From: Clarireedia homoeocarpa
Lineage: Eukaryota > Ascomycota > Leotiomycetes > Helotiales > Rutstroemiaceae
Reading direction: 5' to 3'
Length of the DNA stretch: 64,000 bases
Assembly: GCA_001465935.1 (NCBI GenBank)
Contig: LNKV01000043.1
Coordinates: 321,356 to 385,355, forward strand
In this document: positions 1 to 10,147 of the stretch, piece after piece
Position numbering within the stretch: the stretch's first letter is position 1
How the letters are laid out: the number at the start of each line of letters is the position of its first letter
Notes under the pieces: model-generated
The model's database searches: none
What the model was told of the DNA's origin: nothing
Seen by the model: only the letters and a program-made list of their open reading frames with translations
Made by a program: the position numbers and the translations under genes

Positions 1-408
1 GTCTTCTGGAGATGGTAAAATTTGGCAAGAAATTCTTCAGCGAAACAGTCCATACGGGTACTTTCACTGAGGAGAGTGCTGGTGTTGCCGATCTCATTAC
101 CAGTTGCAGTGGTGGAAGAAATTTCAGATGTGCTAAATTGTCGGTTGAAAGAGGAGTTACAGTTGACGAGGTCGAGAGTACCGAGTTGAATGGACAAAAG
201 TTACAAGGTACCACTACTGCGAAGGAGGTTAACGAGTTCCTGAAGTCCAGAGGCAAAGAGGCAGATTACCCTTTGTTCACAGCTGTCATTGGTAAGTCTC
301 TACATTCCTTGGGCCTGAAAATGCCGTTTACTAACTGAGATAGATATCCTTGAAGGAAGGAATAAGGTCGACGATATTCCGGAGTTACTGGCTCGTGCGG
401 ATGACTGA
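1..408 (+). CDS. Glycerol-3-phosphate dehydrogenase [NAD+], C-terminal part (5' truncated by window edge)
   Basis: This is the end of the cytosolic NAD-dependent enzyme that reduces dihydroxyacetone phosphate to glycerol-3-phosphate, feeding glycerol (osmolyte) and glycerolipid synthesis. Exon 1..291 and exon 344..408 are joined across a 52-nt intron (donor GTAAGT at 292, branch CTAAC at 331, AG at 342-343). Family signatures seen are the segment reading LLEMVKFGKKFF, the ESAGVADLITSCSGGRNF substrate-binding stretch and the ending DILEGRNKVDDIPELLARAD. Reading frame enters at base 3 of the window, so the N-terminal Rossmann domain lies outside. The family in yeast is Gpd1/Gpd2; I do not assign a paralogue. 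No break is visible in the part present. Confidence 0.95.
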
Positions 409-824
409 AACCATTGCTGTGGTGAGAAATAAGAATCTCAAGACTAGACAGGCAATAGAAAGACGCAAGTCCGCGGAGACATACAAAACAGGCATCAATT
501 CTGACCCATTTCTCACATCATCGCCTCATGGATGTACATATTGTGATATTGAACATGATCGTAACAATGCATGCTGGTGGTCATTACATTGGCATTCTAG
601 GTTCAGCCAACCACAACTATCGCAAAAGCTCGGGGGCCGCGCTCGGGGCCCGCGGAAGTTCAATGACATCGCTAAAATTTCTACCCCGCGCGCGCCTGTC
701 ACATTTCCGCTACAATCTCACAACCCAGCACATACGACAATATAAATATTGTGCTCAACCTCGAAATTCTCTACAGGACAGAACGAATTATCCATTATTC
801 TAATTAATATTTTAGAGTAAAGCC
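409..824. other. Intergenic region between glycerol-3-phosphate dehydrogenase and DAHP synthase
   Basis: This stretch holds the 3' end of the upstream gene and the promoter of DAHP synthase. It includes a GC-rich patch around 628-692 and a TATA-like element at 741. No gene is supported here. Confidence 0.6.
741..748 (+). promoter_or_regulatory. TATA-like element upstream of DAHP synthase
   Basis: TATAAATA lies 84 bp before the ATG at 825 and 181 bp before the ATG at 922. If it is functional, transcription would begin around 770-800, making the ATG at 825 the first AUG of the transcript. Inferred from sequence only. Confidence 0.4.
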
Positions 825-2128
825 ATGTCTGTGAGTATTCACTCTCTCTTTTTAAAGGCCCTAGGAAATTCAATTGAACAAGTCTGACTCACCTTCCAGT
901 CCTTTTACATAGAAAATCAGAATGTCGGAAACAAAAACAGCACAGAAGATTGGCGCAGTAAATACCCTTCAATGCTCCTTCCGCAACCTGCGAGCGACTA
1001 ATCTTTCTCTAGTTCGAGGATACAATCCCTTGACGCCACCCGACTTGCTCCAGCACGAAATTCCTCAAACCGCTGCATCGACAGAGACTGTTCTTGCGGG
1101 TCGCAATGAGGCAGCCGACGTTGTCACCGGTGCAGACAAGAACAAAAGATTGCTAGTGGTAATCGGGCCATGTTCGATCCACGATCCTTCCGCCGCCCTT
1201 GAATATTGCGACAAGCTCCTCGTCCTGAAGAACAAATACAAGGATGATCTCCTAATTGTCATGCGATCCTACCTTGAGAAGCCAAGAACTACAGTAGGGT
1301 GGAAAGGGCTCATTAATGACCCTGATATCGACAATAGCTTCAAGATTAATAAGGGATTGCGCACGAGCAGACAGTTGTTTGTCGACTTGACCTCTAAGGG
1401 AATGCCAATCGCCAGTGAAATGCTGGACACAATCTCACCACAATTCTTGGCAGATCTTTTGAGTGTGGGAGCTATTGGAGCTAGGACGACTGAGAGTCAG
1501 TTGCACAGAGAATTGGCTAGTGGACTCAGTTTCCCGGTTGGGTTCAAGAACGGCACTGATGGCAGTTTGAGCGTTGCCATTGATGCGATTGGCGCGGTGC
1601 AACACCCTCATCACTTCCTCTCAGTCACCAAACCAGGTGTGGCGGCCATTGTCGGAACATGTGGTAATGAGGATTGCTTCGTCATTCTTCGAGGTGGTAC
1701 CAAAGGCACCAACTATGATGCAGAGAGCATCCAGGAAGCCAAGGCTCAGTTACAAAAGAGTGGTGTTAGGCAGAGATTGATGGTGGACTGCAGTCACGGA
1801 AATTCGTTGAAGAACCACAAGAACCAGCCTAAAGTTGCTGCGGTATTGGCAGAGCAGATTGCCGGGGGCGAGGAGGCCATTATGGGTGTCATGATCGAGA
1901 GTAACATCAACGAGGGTAAGTCTGTCTGATGTGTAAATAAGTATGTATGCTAACCTAGATCCAGGCGCACAAAAGGTCCCAAAGGAAGGAAAGGCTGGTC
2001 TCAAGTATGGTGTAAGTATCACCGATGCTTGCATCGGATGGGAAGACACGGAATCAGTCCTTGAGGTCCTAGCCAAAGCTGTCCAGCAACGAAGAGAACT
2101 CAAGAACGGTGCAAATGGACACTCTTAA
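825..2128 (+). CDS. 3-deoxy-D-arabino-heptulosonate 7-phosphate (DAHP) synthase, class I (Aro3/Aro4 family)
   Basis: Catalyses phosphoenolpyruvate + erythrose-4-phosphate to DAHP, the entry step of the shikimate pathway. The body reads through exon ..1915 and exon 1959..2128 (intron 1916-1958, branch GCTAAC, acceptor CTAG). Hallmarks seen are VVIGPCSIHDP, the MRSYLEKPRTTVGWKGLIND block, GARTTESQLHRELASGLSFP, VGFKNGTDG and the C-terminal GLKYGVSITDACIGWE. I favour a start at 825: ATG TCT, then a GTGAGT donor at 831 and a TAG acceptor at 911-912, which rejoins in frame (M-S-K-I-R) to the ATG at 922. That gives 392 aa; starting at 922 gives 387 aa. Both cover the whole domain. Whether the enzyme is Phe- or Tyr-feedback-inhibited cannot be decided here. 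Confidence 0.9.
885..891 (+). promoter_or_regulatory. TGACTCA: Gcn4/CpcA-type site or intron branch point
   Basis: A perfect TGACTCA, the consensus of the Gcn4/CpcA amino-acid-starvation activator, lies 31 bp before the ATG at 922 of an aromatic amino-acid biosynthesis gene. If the 831-912 intron is real, the same bases supply a CTGAC branch point, so the regulatory reading is only one option. Confidence 0.35.
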
Positions 2129-3041
2129 ATAAAATAAAAACAAATTTTTGTCATGAAGCGAGGATATTTGGGATTTGGGATGGTCAATAGAAGCATATTC
2201 ATCCCAGGCTGTATAGCAGGGAGTTAGGATTTAAAAAGTTGTCTGCATAGTTGGTTTTTACGAATGGGTGGATAGCAAATTCTATATGTGAATTGAATCT
2301 ACTATGTAATTAAAGGAAGACTGGGTCACCTCCATTTACCATCTTTGATTAGTCTATTACAATTTACTGTAACATAACTTAGTATATCTGATTCTGCACT
2401 TACTGTACTGAAGAAACGCTAGCGGACACATAATTCGCTGAGCAAATTGACTGATACAGATCTTAATACGCCCTAGTAGGCCTGTCAAAGACATAAACAG
2501 TCTATTACAGAGAATCTATAGCCTGCCCCAAGAAAGCGCTGCAATAGGGATATACCAGCTTCAACTTCTTCACGTTCTCTAGCACCTGCACCGGTACTTT
2601 CTCTATCCGACTTCCCACTTGCTTTTCGATCTCAGAACTCTTTTTTGCTTTCTTACGATCTAAAGCTATTCAATCTTATATACAAGTTCTACAAAGTAAT
2701 CTATTAAGGAGAATCCGATTCTCTGAACCTGAATAGGAGAATGTTCAGGTCCTTGTTGCATCAAATGATGAGTTCATCGCAGCTAAATCCAACCAAAAAC
2801 ACACTAAGTTTCATTGTGGACAATGCCGAGAAATAATCGTCTAGAGCACCATCGACCAATGATATGTCAAGTAGTTGTAGTGGTGTAAGCGTTTGCCTAA
2901 GGCACTAAAGTAGCTTCTTTTTCGTATCATTTTCGAACTATAGTCGCTGTTGCTCGCAACCCTAATCTTGCAATCTATCAATCAATTGAGCTGTTGACTC
3001 TACTTCTTGTGATCTCCAGCTCAAGACATATTCTAATAAAT
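2129..3041. other. Intergenic region, DAHP synthase 3' side to cytochrome c1 promoter
   Basis: About 0.9 kb of AT-leaning sequence with stops in all frames. It presumably carries the DAHP synthase 3' UTR and the CYT1 promoter. I see no gene or repeat in it. Confidence 0.6.
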
Positions 3042-4285
3042 ATGTTGGCCAGATCATGCCTGCGCTCAACGCGCGCTGTCGGAGGAGTCCGGAATAACGC
3101 AGTCAACACTACAAAGGTACGATAAGTCTTCATTCTCAAGCCATGGAGTAGATCTACTGTCTCTCGGTTCATGGTACTACGGCTGTGGGCTATTTACGGG
3201 CAGGATGCTAAAATATTATGATATAGCGTGCCGCATCTTCCTCGACTTCCTCCGAAATTCCCACTCCCTTCCGTCTGAATGTGGCCGCAACTGCCGCAAC
3301 CGCAGTCGCAGCTGGTTCCCTCGCCTGGTATTACCATCTTTATGGCCAGCCATTACATGCTATGACGCCAGCTGAAGAAGGGTGAGTGCTTGCCGTTCAT
3401 GTGGAGGGAGACATTGTCGAGGACAAACGTCCATACAACTAAGCAGAAGGTTGGAGCGGGGAGATGGAAAGTACATCATACTGACTTAGCACCAGTCTCC
3501 ACCCAACACAATACCCTTGGGTTCATCAGCAATATGTAAAGACTTTCGACCATCAAGCGTAAGTTTTGCAACACCCAATATAATAATAGCAATTAACAAT
3601 CAGTAGACTCCGAAGAGGTTTCCAAGTTTACCGCGAAGTTTGCGCATCCTGCCATTCTTTAAGCCGAATTCCATACCGAGCTTTGGTCGGTGTTACGCAC
3701 ACAGTCGATGAAGCTAAGGCAATGGCCGAGGAAAACGAATATGACAGTGAGCCAAACGACGAGGGTGAAATCGAGAAGCGACCTGGAAAGCTTTCCGATT
3801 ATCTTCCTTCTCCATACAAGAACGACGAAGCTGCTCGTGCTGCAAACAACGGAGCCTTACCTCCGGATCTCAGTTTGATCGTCAAGGCCAGACACGGTGG
3901 ATGCAACTACATTTTCAGCTTGTTGACTGGTTACCCAGAGGAGCCACCACCAGGAGTTAAGCTTGCAGACGGTCTCAACTTCAACCCATATTTCCCCGGT
4001 ACCGGTATTGCCATGGCTCGTGTTCTTTACAACGAGTTGGTCGAATATGAAGATGGCACCCCAGCTACAACATCTCAGATGGCCAAAGACGTTGTTGAAT
4101 TCTTGAACTGGGCGGCTGAGCCTGAAATGGATCAAAGAAAGAAGATGGGTATGAAGGTTTTAGTCATTGGAACAGCATTGTTTGCTATAAGTGTCTGGGT
4201 CAAGCGTTACAAGTGGACCCCGATCAAGACAAGGAAGATTGTCTACAACCCACCAGTGGGCGCTGGAACTGCTTCTAAACACTAG
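3042..4285 (+). CDS. CYT1: Cytochrome c1, heme protein of respiratory complex III
   Basis: Electron carrier of the bc1 complex, in the inner mitochondrial membrane, passing electrons from the Rieske protein to cytochrome c. Four exons: 3042-3116, 3227-3381, 3496-3558 and 3607-4285, all in phase, giving 323 aa. The N-terminus is a basic mitochondrial presequence (MLARSCLRSTRAV), followed by a hydrophobic Ala-rich sorting segment (about residues 38-52). The heme attachment motif CASCH is at residues 110-114 and the axial Met lies in GTGIAMARVL. The conserved YEDGTPATTSQMAKDV block, the C-terminal membrane anchor (VLVIGTALFAISVWV) and the basic matrix tail are all present. Length matches the family. 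The gene looks intact and housekeeping. Confidence 0.97.
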
Positions 4286-4842
4286 ATTCTGTTTTTCTTT
4301 TGTGTGTCGGGGGTGTGAGGGGTAGGAAATAAATGTGCTACTAGTTTTATCTTACTGCGCGAAGTGTATAAAGAGGAAGTGCGGATGGTAGATAAAAGCT
4401 TCAGTATGGGAGCTTCTCCCAGCAGTGGTAGCGAAAATTTAGATGTGTGCCAATATTCATTTGAAAGCCTTAGAACTGTTCCTATCGAAGTGATCATTGA
4501 ATCAGCAAATAGCCCCTCCATCGAAAGTTATATAATTATGCCTGACAAATCTGGGTGCCTACTGTGCATACAGTACTGTAATAGCGTCCACGGTGGGACC
4601 TCGAGCTCGAAATTTGTGCGGAAGGAAAAAAAATGTTCCTCGGTAAAAGTTTCCCCGGATTTCATGTCGACTTTGAGGAACTTTTTTTTTTTCCCTTGCT
4701 ACATGCAAACATTGTAAGATTTACAAGCACTCGATTGCTCTCAAGCCTCAAAAAGCTAATATAGCTCGTGCTTGGGGAAGTCAATTTCTCATTAAGTTTC
4801 GAAACAAGGAGGACTGGTCTTCAGAAATAGTTCTAAAACATA
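4286..4842. other. Intergenic region between CYT1 and the glycosylase gene
   Basis: About 0.55 kb containing short A and T homopolymers (about 4625-4690). No gene supported; short open frames here have no recognisable content. Confidence 0.6.
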
Positions 4843-7800
4843 ATGGGGGACATTGATTCGCAAAGTGCCGCTGATGCTGTTGATGCTGCAGTGCTGGATA
4901 CAGGAAAGGAAATAATGAACTCAACCCAAGGAAGCGCAGTTGGCGAGGTAGTAATGAAAGATGGTGAAGGGGATATCTTTTCGACAGCAAGAACATCTCT
5001 TGTAGAGGTATGTAAACACTAACGTAAACTTATGGCCTTTCCCGGGAGTTGACACACCTAACAAGAGTCCCCAAAAGCCCAATGCACAACCCACTCCAAT
5101 CAATGGCGACAAAAAGCGCAAACGCGTGTCCAAAGCTGAGCGCGAAGCCAAGCGTCTTAGGAAAGAAGAAAGGAAAGGCCCGGCAGATGAAAGAGTTGCC
5201 AAATTCCAAGAAAAGCAGCGAAATGCACAAGAAGCGCGCGAGGAACGAAAACGCAAATTAGAAGAGGAGCTGCAGGCGAAGAGGGCGGAGAAGGCAAAGG
5301 CGCTTGAGGAGAATAGGGCGGCGATAGAGGCGGCGAAGCTGGCGAAGCAGAGGGAGAGAGATGCGTTGAGGATTGCGCAGTTGGAGAAAATGGTTGCGAG
5401 GGAGAAGGTGTTGAGGAGAAAGGCGGAGATTGCGAGATTGGGGGCGGGTAAGGGGGGTAAGACGGAGGGGACGAGTAGGAGGAAGGAGGCCAAGAAGGGA
5501 CCGGCGAAGTCGACGTATTTTAAGAAGGGGAAGAAGGGAGGGGAGAAGAAGAAGGTTGTGAAAAAAGAAGAAGCTGCTGAGGGCCAGGTGGATGGACAAG
5601 GGCTAGCACAGCAAGACGACGCAGTGTGGGAAACAACAGAAGCAAATATCAAGGATGAAGCTGAGGATCAAGAGTCCGCTGAGCCAGAATCTGTTGGGTC
5701 AAAACCCCCCGAGCCGGAACCCGCTGAGCCAGAGTCCGTGGAGTCAGAGTCCGCTGAGCCTAAACTCACTGAGCCTGAACTCGCTGAAGCAGAAGCCTTA
5801 GGCCTAGAATCCGCCGATCCAGAAGTCAATGATCTAGAAGTCGACGAGCAGCCAACATCTCAACAAGACCCTTCGGAGCAAGAACCAGCTGGCCAAGAGC
5901 CTCCTGACCAAACCTCCGTTGATGACGTAACTACTGCTGACCAAGTGGATGTTGAGATGGGAGTCGCAGAGGAGGCGGACTCTTTAGAAGAAGATACCCC
6001 GGCAGAGGACCCTGTCCCAACTGAAGACCAGACAGACCCAATGACGCAACGACGGCACAGTTCAAAAAAGTCGAGGCTACCGGATGAACTTGAAGCTAAG
6101 ATCACACGCGCTCGGGAATCCTTGGCTCAAGCAGAATTGGCACAAAATAATATGACTGGTTCAAATGCTGAGGTGGAGGCGTCAACTGCTGAGGAAACCA
6201 CGAAGCAGCCAGAGGAATTGGCTGAGGTGACTGCAGATTTGCCGGAAGAAGCTGGCACTGAAGTTACTCCGGATCAAGCAGAGGCCGAGGAAATGGATGT
6301 AGACACCCCAGTAGAGGCTTCCGAAAGTACTGATGTTGATAATAAGGAAATTGTGGCATCTGCAGCTCAAAGCCTCACAGAGGCTCTTGAGAAGGATACA
6401 CAAACCTCTACGGGTCAGGAGGAGCCTGGTGCAAGCGCAAAAAAGCCAACTAGAAAAAGAAAAAGAAACAACAACCGCTTGAGCACAGAGGAGCAGACGC
6501 CTACGAAGACTCTTAACGAAGCCCAAGCGACCACGGCATCACCAGCACAACTACGAACGAGAGGTGCGAAAAGAGCAAAACTTTCCGCTCAGGCCCAGGA
6601 ATCAAGCGCACCGGAACCTTTAGCGCAATTAGGAGATGCCAATGCCACGGAAACAAAGCCAGCCAGGAAGCCAAGAGGCAAAGCTAGCACTGCTGTATCC
6701 AAATCTACAACTGATACTCCAGCAAGGAACACCAGAAGAGCAAAAGCTCACCACTTGTAGAAGAGCCAGGCTCTGCGGGTGGTAATGGGTTCCTGGATAC
6801 TGACGGCTCGAGCTTTGACCAGTCTTCAGGACTTGCAGCCGAAGATGGAGAACTAGGTATAGACGTTGAGAATGATACTGCCCCTGAGTCGCTTGGAAGC
6901 CAACCGTCTGTGAATCTAGAAGTTACTATCCACACCCCTGTGAGCACTTCAGACGTAGCTGGTTTAGGTTTGCCTATCCTGAGGCGAGCGGAGAACCCTG
7001 TTGTTGATGATGCGCTGTCCGTTTTATCTGAGCTTTCGGACCTCAGCTTGACTGAGCATTCTTTTCTGGACTCTGAGGAAAGCACTGATGATTGTATTAA
7101 GGTCGATATTCCTGATATTCCCAGGCTTCTTAGGTCAGGAGCGAAGCTCAAACGACCACCAGCAAAATCACCATACTTCACTCCCGTTGCTTCTCCCTCC
7201 AAGAAAACAAAGGTAAAAGTTATAAAGAGCGAAGCTGCTAAAAACAATACATCTCCTTCCAAGAAATCCCCTTCGAAGCGTCCTCCGGGAACGTTGTCAT
7301 GCATCCCATTCCCACCACTATCCGCGCCGCACTTCGGTCTCATCCAAGAAAAGCTCGCACACAATCCATTCCGCCTCCTCATCGCCGTTACCTTTCTCAA
7401 CCGCACCCACGGCAAACACGCCATCCCCGTCTTCTACAATCTTATGAACCAATACCCCACTCCCGAATCCCTAGTCGACGCACCCAAAGAAGACATCGTC
7501 TCCGTAATCCGGCATCTAGGTCTGCAAAATCAACGAGCAGCCACATACCAAGCCTATGCTAAGATCTTCATCGAGAACCCCCCTATCAAAGGCAAACGCT
7601 ACGCCATCCATGACTACCCCACGAAAGGCCAAGGCCGCGAAGTCAAGAAAAGCGAGGTCCTCCCAGATGAATCATTGGATTCGCGCCCGGCGTGGGAAAT
7701 TGGCCATATGACGCAAGGACCCTACGCGTTGGATAGCTGGCGAATTTTCTGCAGGGATATACTTCTCGGGAAAGCGAAAGGCTGGAATGGAGAGGGGAAT

Positions 7801-8091
7801 GGGGACGAAGGGTTTCAGCCTGAGTGGATGCGCGTTTTGCCGGAAGATAAGGAGTTGAGAGCGTTTTTGAGGTGGATGTGGTTGAAAGAGGGGTTTGAGT
7901 GGGATCCGTGTACGGGGGAAAAGGAGGTTGCAAGGGTGGAGCTGCTGAGGGCGGCGGGGGAGGGAAGGGTTGCGTGGGATGAGGAAGGTGGGCTGAGGAT
8001 TTTGGGTGAGCTGGGAGATGCGGATATTGGGGAGGTGGAGTATTGGGGCGAAGGGGGAAATGGGGTTTGGAGGGAGGATTTGGGAGGTTAG
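4843..8091 (+). CDS. MBD4-like HhH-GPD DNA glycosylase with long charged N-terminal region (frame break near 6.7 kb)
   Basis: The C-terminal part (about 7270-7950) matches the MBD4 glycosylase domain, which removes T or U from G mismatches. It shows FRLLIAVTFLNRTHGKHAIP, the HhH segment RHLGLQNQRA, PYALDSWRIFCRD with the predicted catalytic Asp at 7732-7734, and VLPEDKELRAFLRWMW. No methyl-CpG-binding domain is seen. Exon 1 is 4843-5007; the next intron (donor about 5008 or 5012, acceptor uncertain between 5048 and 5077) leads to a long Lys/Glu-rich coiled-coil-like and acidic region. That frame stops at 6758-6760, while the glycosylase frame is open from 6715 and has no early ATG. The two must be joined by splicing or a frameshift. 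PAKSTYF near the N-terminus and PAKSPYF before the domain are related motifs, which supports one gene. Confidence 0.75.
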
Positions 8092-8645
8092 ATTTGGGGA
8101 GGTTTAGATTTAGAGTTTTTAGGTATGTTGGTTTTGGGTGTGTAATGTGATATGCGGATGTGTGGCTGGGGTCTTTCTTGGATATCTTGCATATAAGATT
8201 TACTATTCTTTGCCATTGCATACAGTAGTTCATTGGTCACCTCTCTACGTTCACTGACTCGGTACAAATCCAAATTTTGAGATTTACTCCCAATAAGTAT
8301 AAGAAAAGATTACAAAAGCTTTGCTTCCAGTCCTAATTGCTTATATGCTATGGAAAAACATAATCTTTGCAGGCAGCTAGTTAGTAATACATCAATCATT
8401 CAATGAATTACTACAGCCCCCAGTACTTCATGACAGATATCTTTGCGCTACAGTACCATCACCACTTCTCCACTTAAGATCTCATACACAAATACAACCA
8501 GCCATCCATCACAAATCCCGCTATACATGGTAAAGCACCCAAATATCCATTCCTGCCTATTCATTCGTTCGTATCTCCATAAAAGGTAAACCTCCTCCTC
8601 CACCTCCCCCCCCTTTTGTTACCCCTCGCTAAATACTCTCCCAAC
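8092..8645. other. Convergent intergenic region
   Basis: Lies between the glycosylase gene (+) and the hypothetical gene (-); presumably two 3' UTRs. A pyrimidine-rich stretch occurs at 8590-8620. No gene seen. Confidence 0.6.
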
Positions 8646-9401
8646 TCATTTCCTCCATGTGTAACCTCCAATCTTAACAGAACATTTGTTAATCGAAGAG
8701 AAAAACCTATAGATTAATGGTAATGGGGGAGAGTCCGGAGAGGAAGAGGAGGAGGCAAAGGAGCATACGGATGGGGATGAAGATGGAGATGGAGATGGAG
8801 AGGGGGTGGAAAAATGACTAGGTGGATCGGGTTGCGGAAGTGGTCGTGGCAGTGGCAGTCGTATGCTGAAACCTTCATATTGATTAGGTGGCGGGAAATC
8901 AGCAGGGGTGAATAAAGCATCAATATATGATTGCAAATCCGATTGACCGTGCTGTTCAAGCCAGGATGGAAGGCCTGTGTAGATCGGCGAGGCGGCGGAG
9001 GGCTCGGTGGAGGAGAAGTCTGTAGGTGGAGAGGTGCTGGGTGGGGGTGGACTGGGACTGGGACTGCGACTGCGACGTTTCAGGAGGCGGATGGAGGTCC
9101 GATACCTGCAGCGGCGTAAATAATACTCTGCTTTGCGCGCACGAGCTTTTTGGGTGATGCGGTATCGCCTTCGGTGTATAGCGGAAAGTCGGCGGATGAG
9201 GTACATGTAGGCTTGGGCGTTTGGGGTGGGAGTGTGCGGTAATTGGGCGAAGGGATTTGCTCTAAACCTGTGAGGGGGGTTCCATGAGATTTCTATGTGG
9301 CCATGAATGTTTGGGGACATAGGGAGAGGTGTTGGGCGCTGTCCATGCTCAGTTGCAGAGCTGTCATCTCTGGGGGTGATAGGGGGAGTGTTACGAGGCA
9401 T
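8646..9401 (-). CDS. Hypothetical Pro/Ser-rich basic protein
   Basis: I do not recognise this family. The single-exon frame gives 251 aa from the ATG at 9401 (MPRNTPPITPRDD). It has an Arg/Tyr-rich central helix-like block (about residues 75-115, RRLSAIHRRRYRITQKARAR) followed by Ser/Pro low complexity. A more ordered stretch around residues 145-180 reads IYTGLPSWLEQHGQSDLQSY. The Arg-rich and Ser/Pro-rich composition would suit a nuclear protein, but that is inference. An upstream GTG-started extension of the frame exists and is ignored. The ordered segment and sustained open frame argue that it is coding; the low complexity lowers confidence. Confidence 0.5.
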   Translation of the reverse strand: MPRNTPPITPRDDSSATEHGQRPTPLPMSPNIHGHIEISWNPPHRFRANPFAQLPHTPTPNAQAYMYLIRRLSAIHRRRYRITQKARARKAEYYLRRCRYRTSIRLLKRRSRSPSPSPPPPSTSPPTDFSSTEPSAASPIYTGLPSWLEQHGQSDLQSYIDALFTPADFPPPNQYEGFSIRLPLPRPLPQPDPPSHFSTPSPSPSPSSSPSVCSFASSSSSPDSPPLPLIYRFFSSINKCSVKIGGYTWRK

Positions 9402-10147
9402 ATTGAGTGGTATAGGAAAAAGAACAGGAATAGAGCAGTGAAGATGTAGGATTCCCCAGTTCATGTGGGTGTAGAGTAATAATGCTTAGGAAATGAAGAG
9501 TAAAAACTAGAGGAAGAGAAGGAGATCTGTGGCTCTTTTATGTGTTTCCTTCCCACTTCCTCCGTTGGTCGGGGACTTCCATTTTGTGACTTTCTTACAA
9601 ACGGTCCTGAATGAGTATACATGTATGCATACACCTCCAAGCATGGACTTTGCCATCAATATACACCGCTACGGTAGATAAGTATGCTGCGCTATTGGAT
9701 CTGTGCGGTGTGTGAAAACGGTTTCTGCTGCATCGTTGCGTTTGTCTGCAGTGATTCGCCATGCAAACTGAATATAAGCCAAGCAGAGCGCGGTTTATGA
9801 TACTGTAAGTATAAGGCGGTTCCCGCTTATTAAGATGTAAACGAAAGCTCCTCGTTTGTAAAGATGTAAACGGAAGCTCCTCGTTTGTAAAGATGTAAAC
9901 GAAAACTCTGCGTTTGTTTTGATAGCAGGCTGGCAAATTCTTTTTGTGATTTTCATTCCAAAAAGACCTGTAGCAAACATGGAGGCAATGAACCATTTAT
10001 CAAACGGAATACATTCTGTAAAAGCTATATAAGCCCACATTGTCACTTCTCTAGAAGTGGCATCACTTTTACACATTCTGCAGCCTAAACCGGCATTCTA
10101 TTTTTGCTGCTCAATTATAGGTCCTGCTCAATCTAAATCTAACCTTC
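9402..10147. other. Intergenic region containing a 29-bp tandem repeat
   Basis: About 0.75 kb between two minus-strand genes. Apart from the 29-bp repeat at 9832-9918 I see nothing. Frames crossing the repeat are open but have no recognisable content. Confidence 0.6.
9832..9918. repeat. Three tandem copies of a 29-bp hairpin-forming unit
   Basis: Units at 9832-9860, 9861-9889 and 9890-9918. The first two differ by one base; the third diverges in its second half. Each unit contains the arms AAACGA and TCGTTT (slightly altered in copies 2 and 3) around a 7-nt centre, so each could fold into a short hairpin. The unit length recalls CRISPR repeats, but there are no spacers, so it is a simple tandem array. 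Confidence 0.85.

Noticed and set aside
9832..9918. CRISPR array
   Set aside because: Units are contiguous with no spacers, and the genome is fungal.
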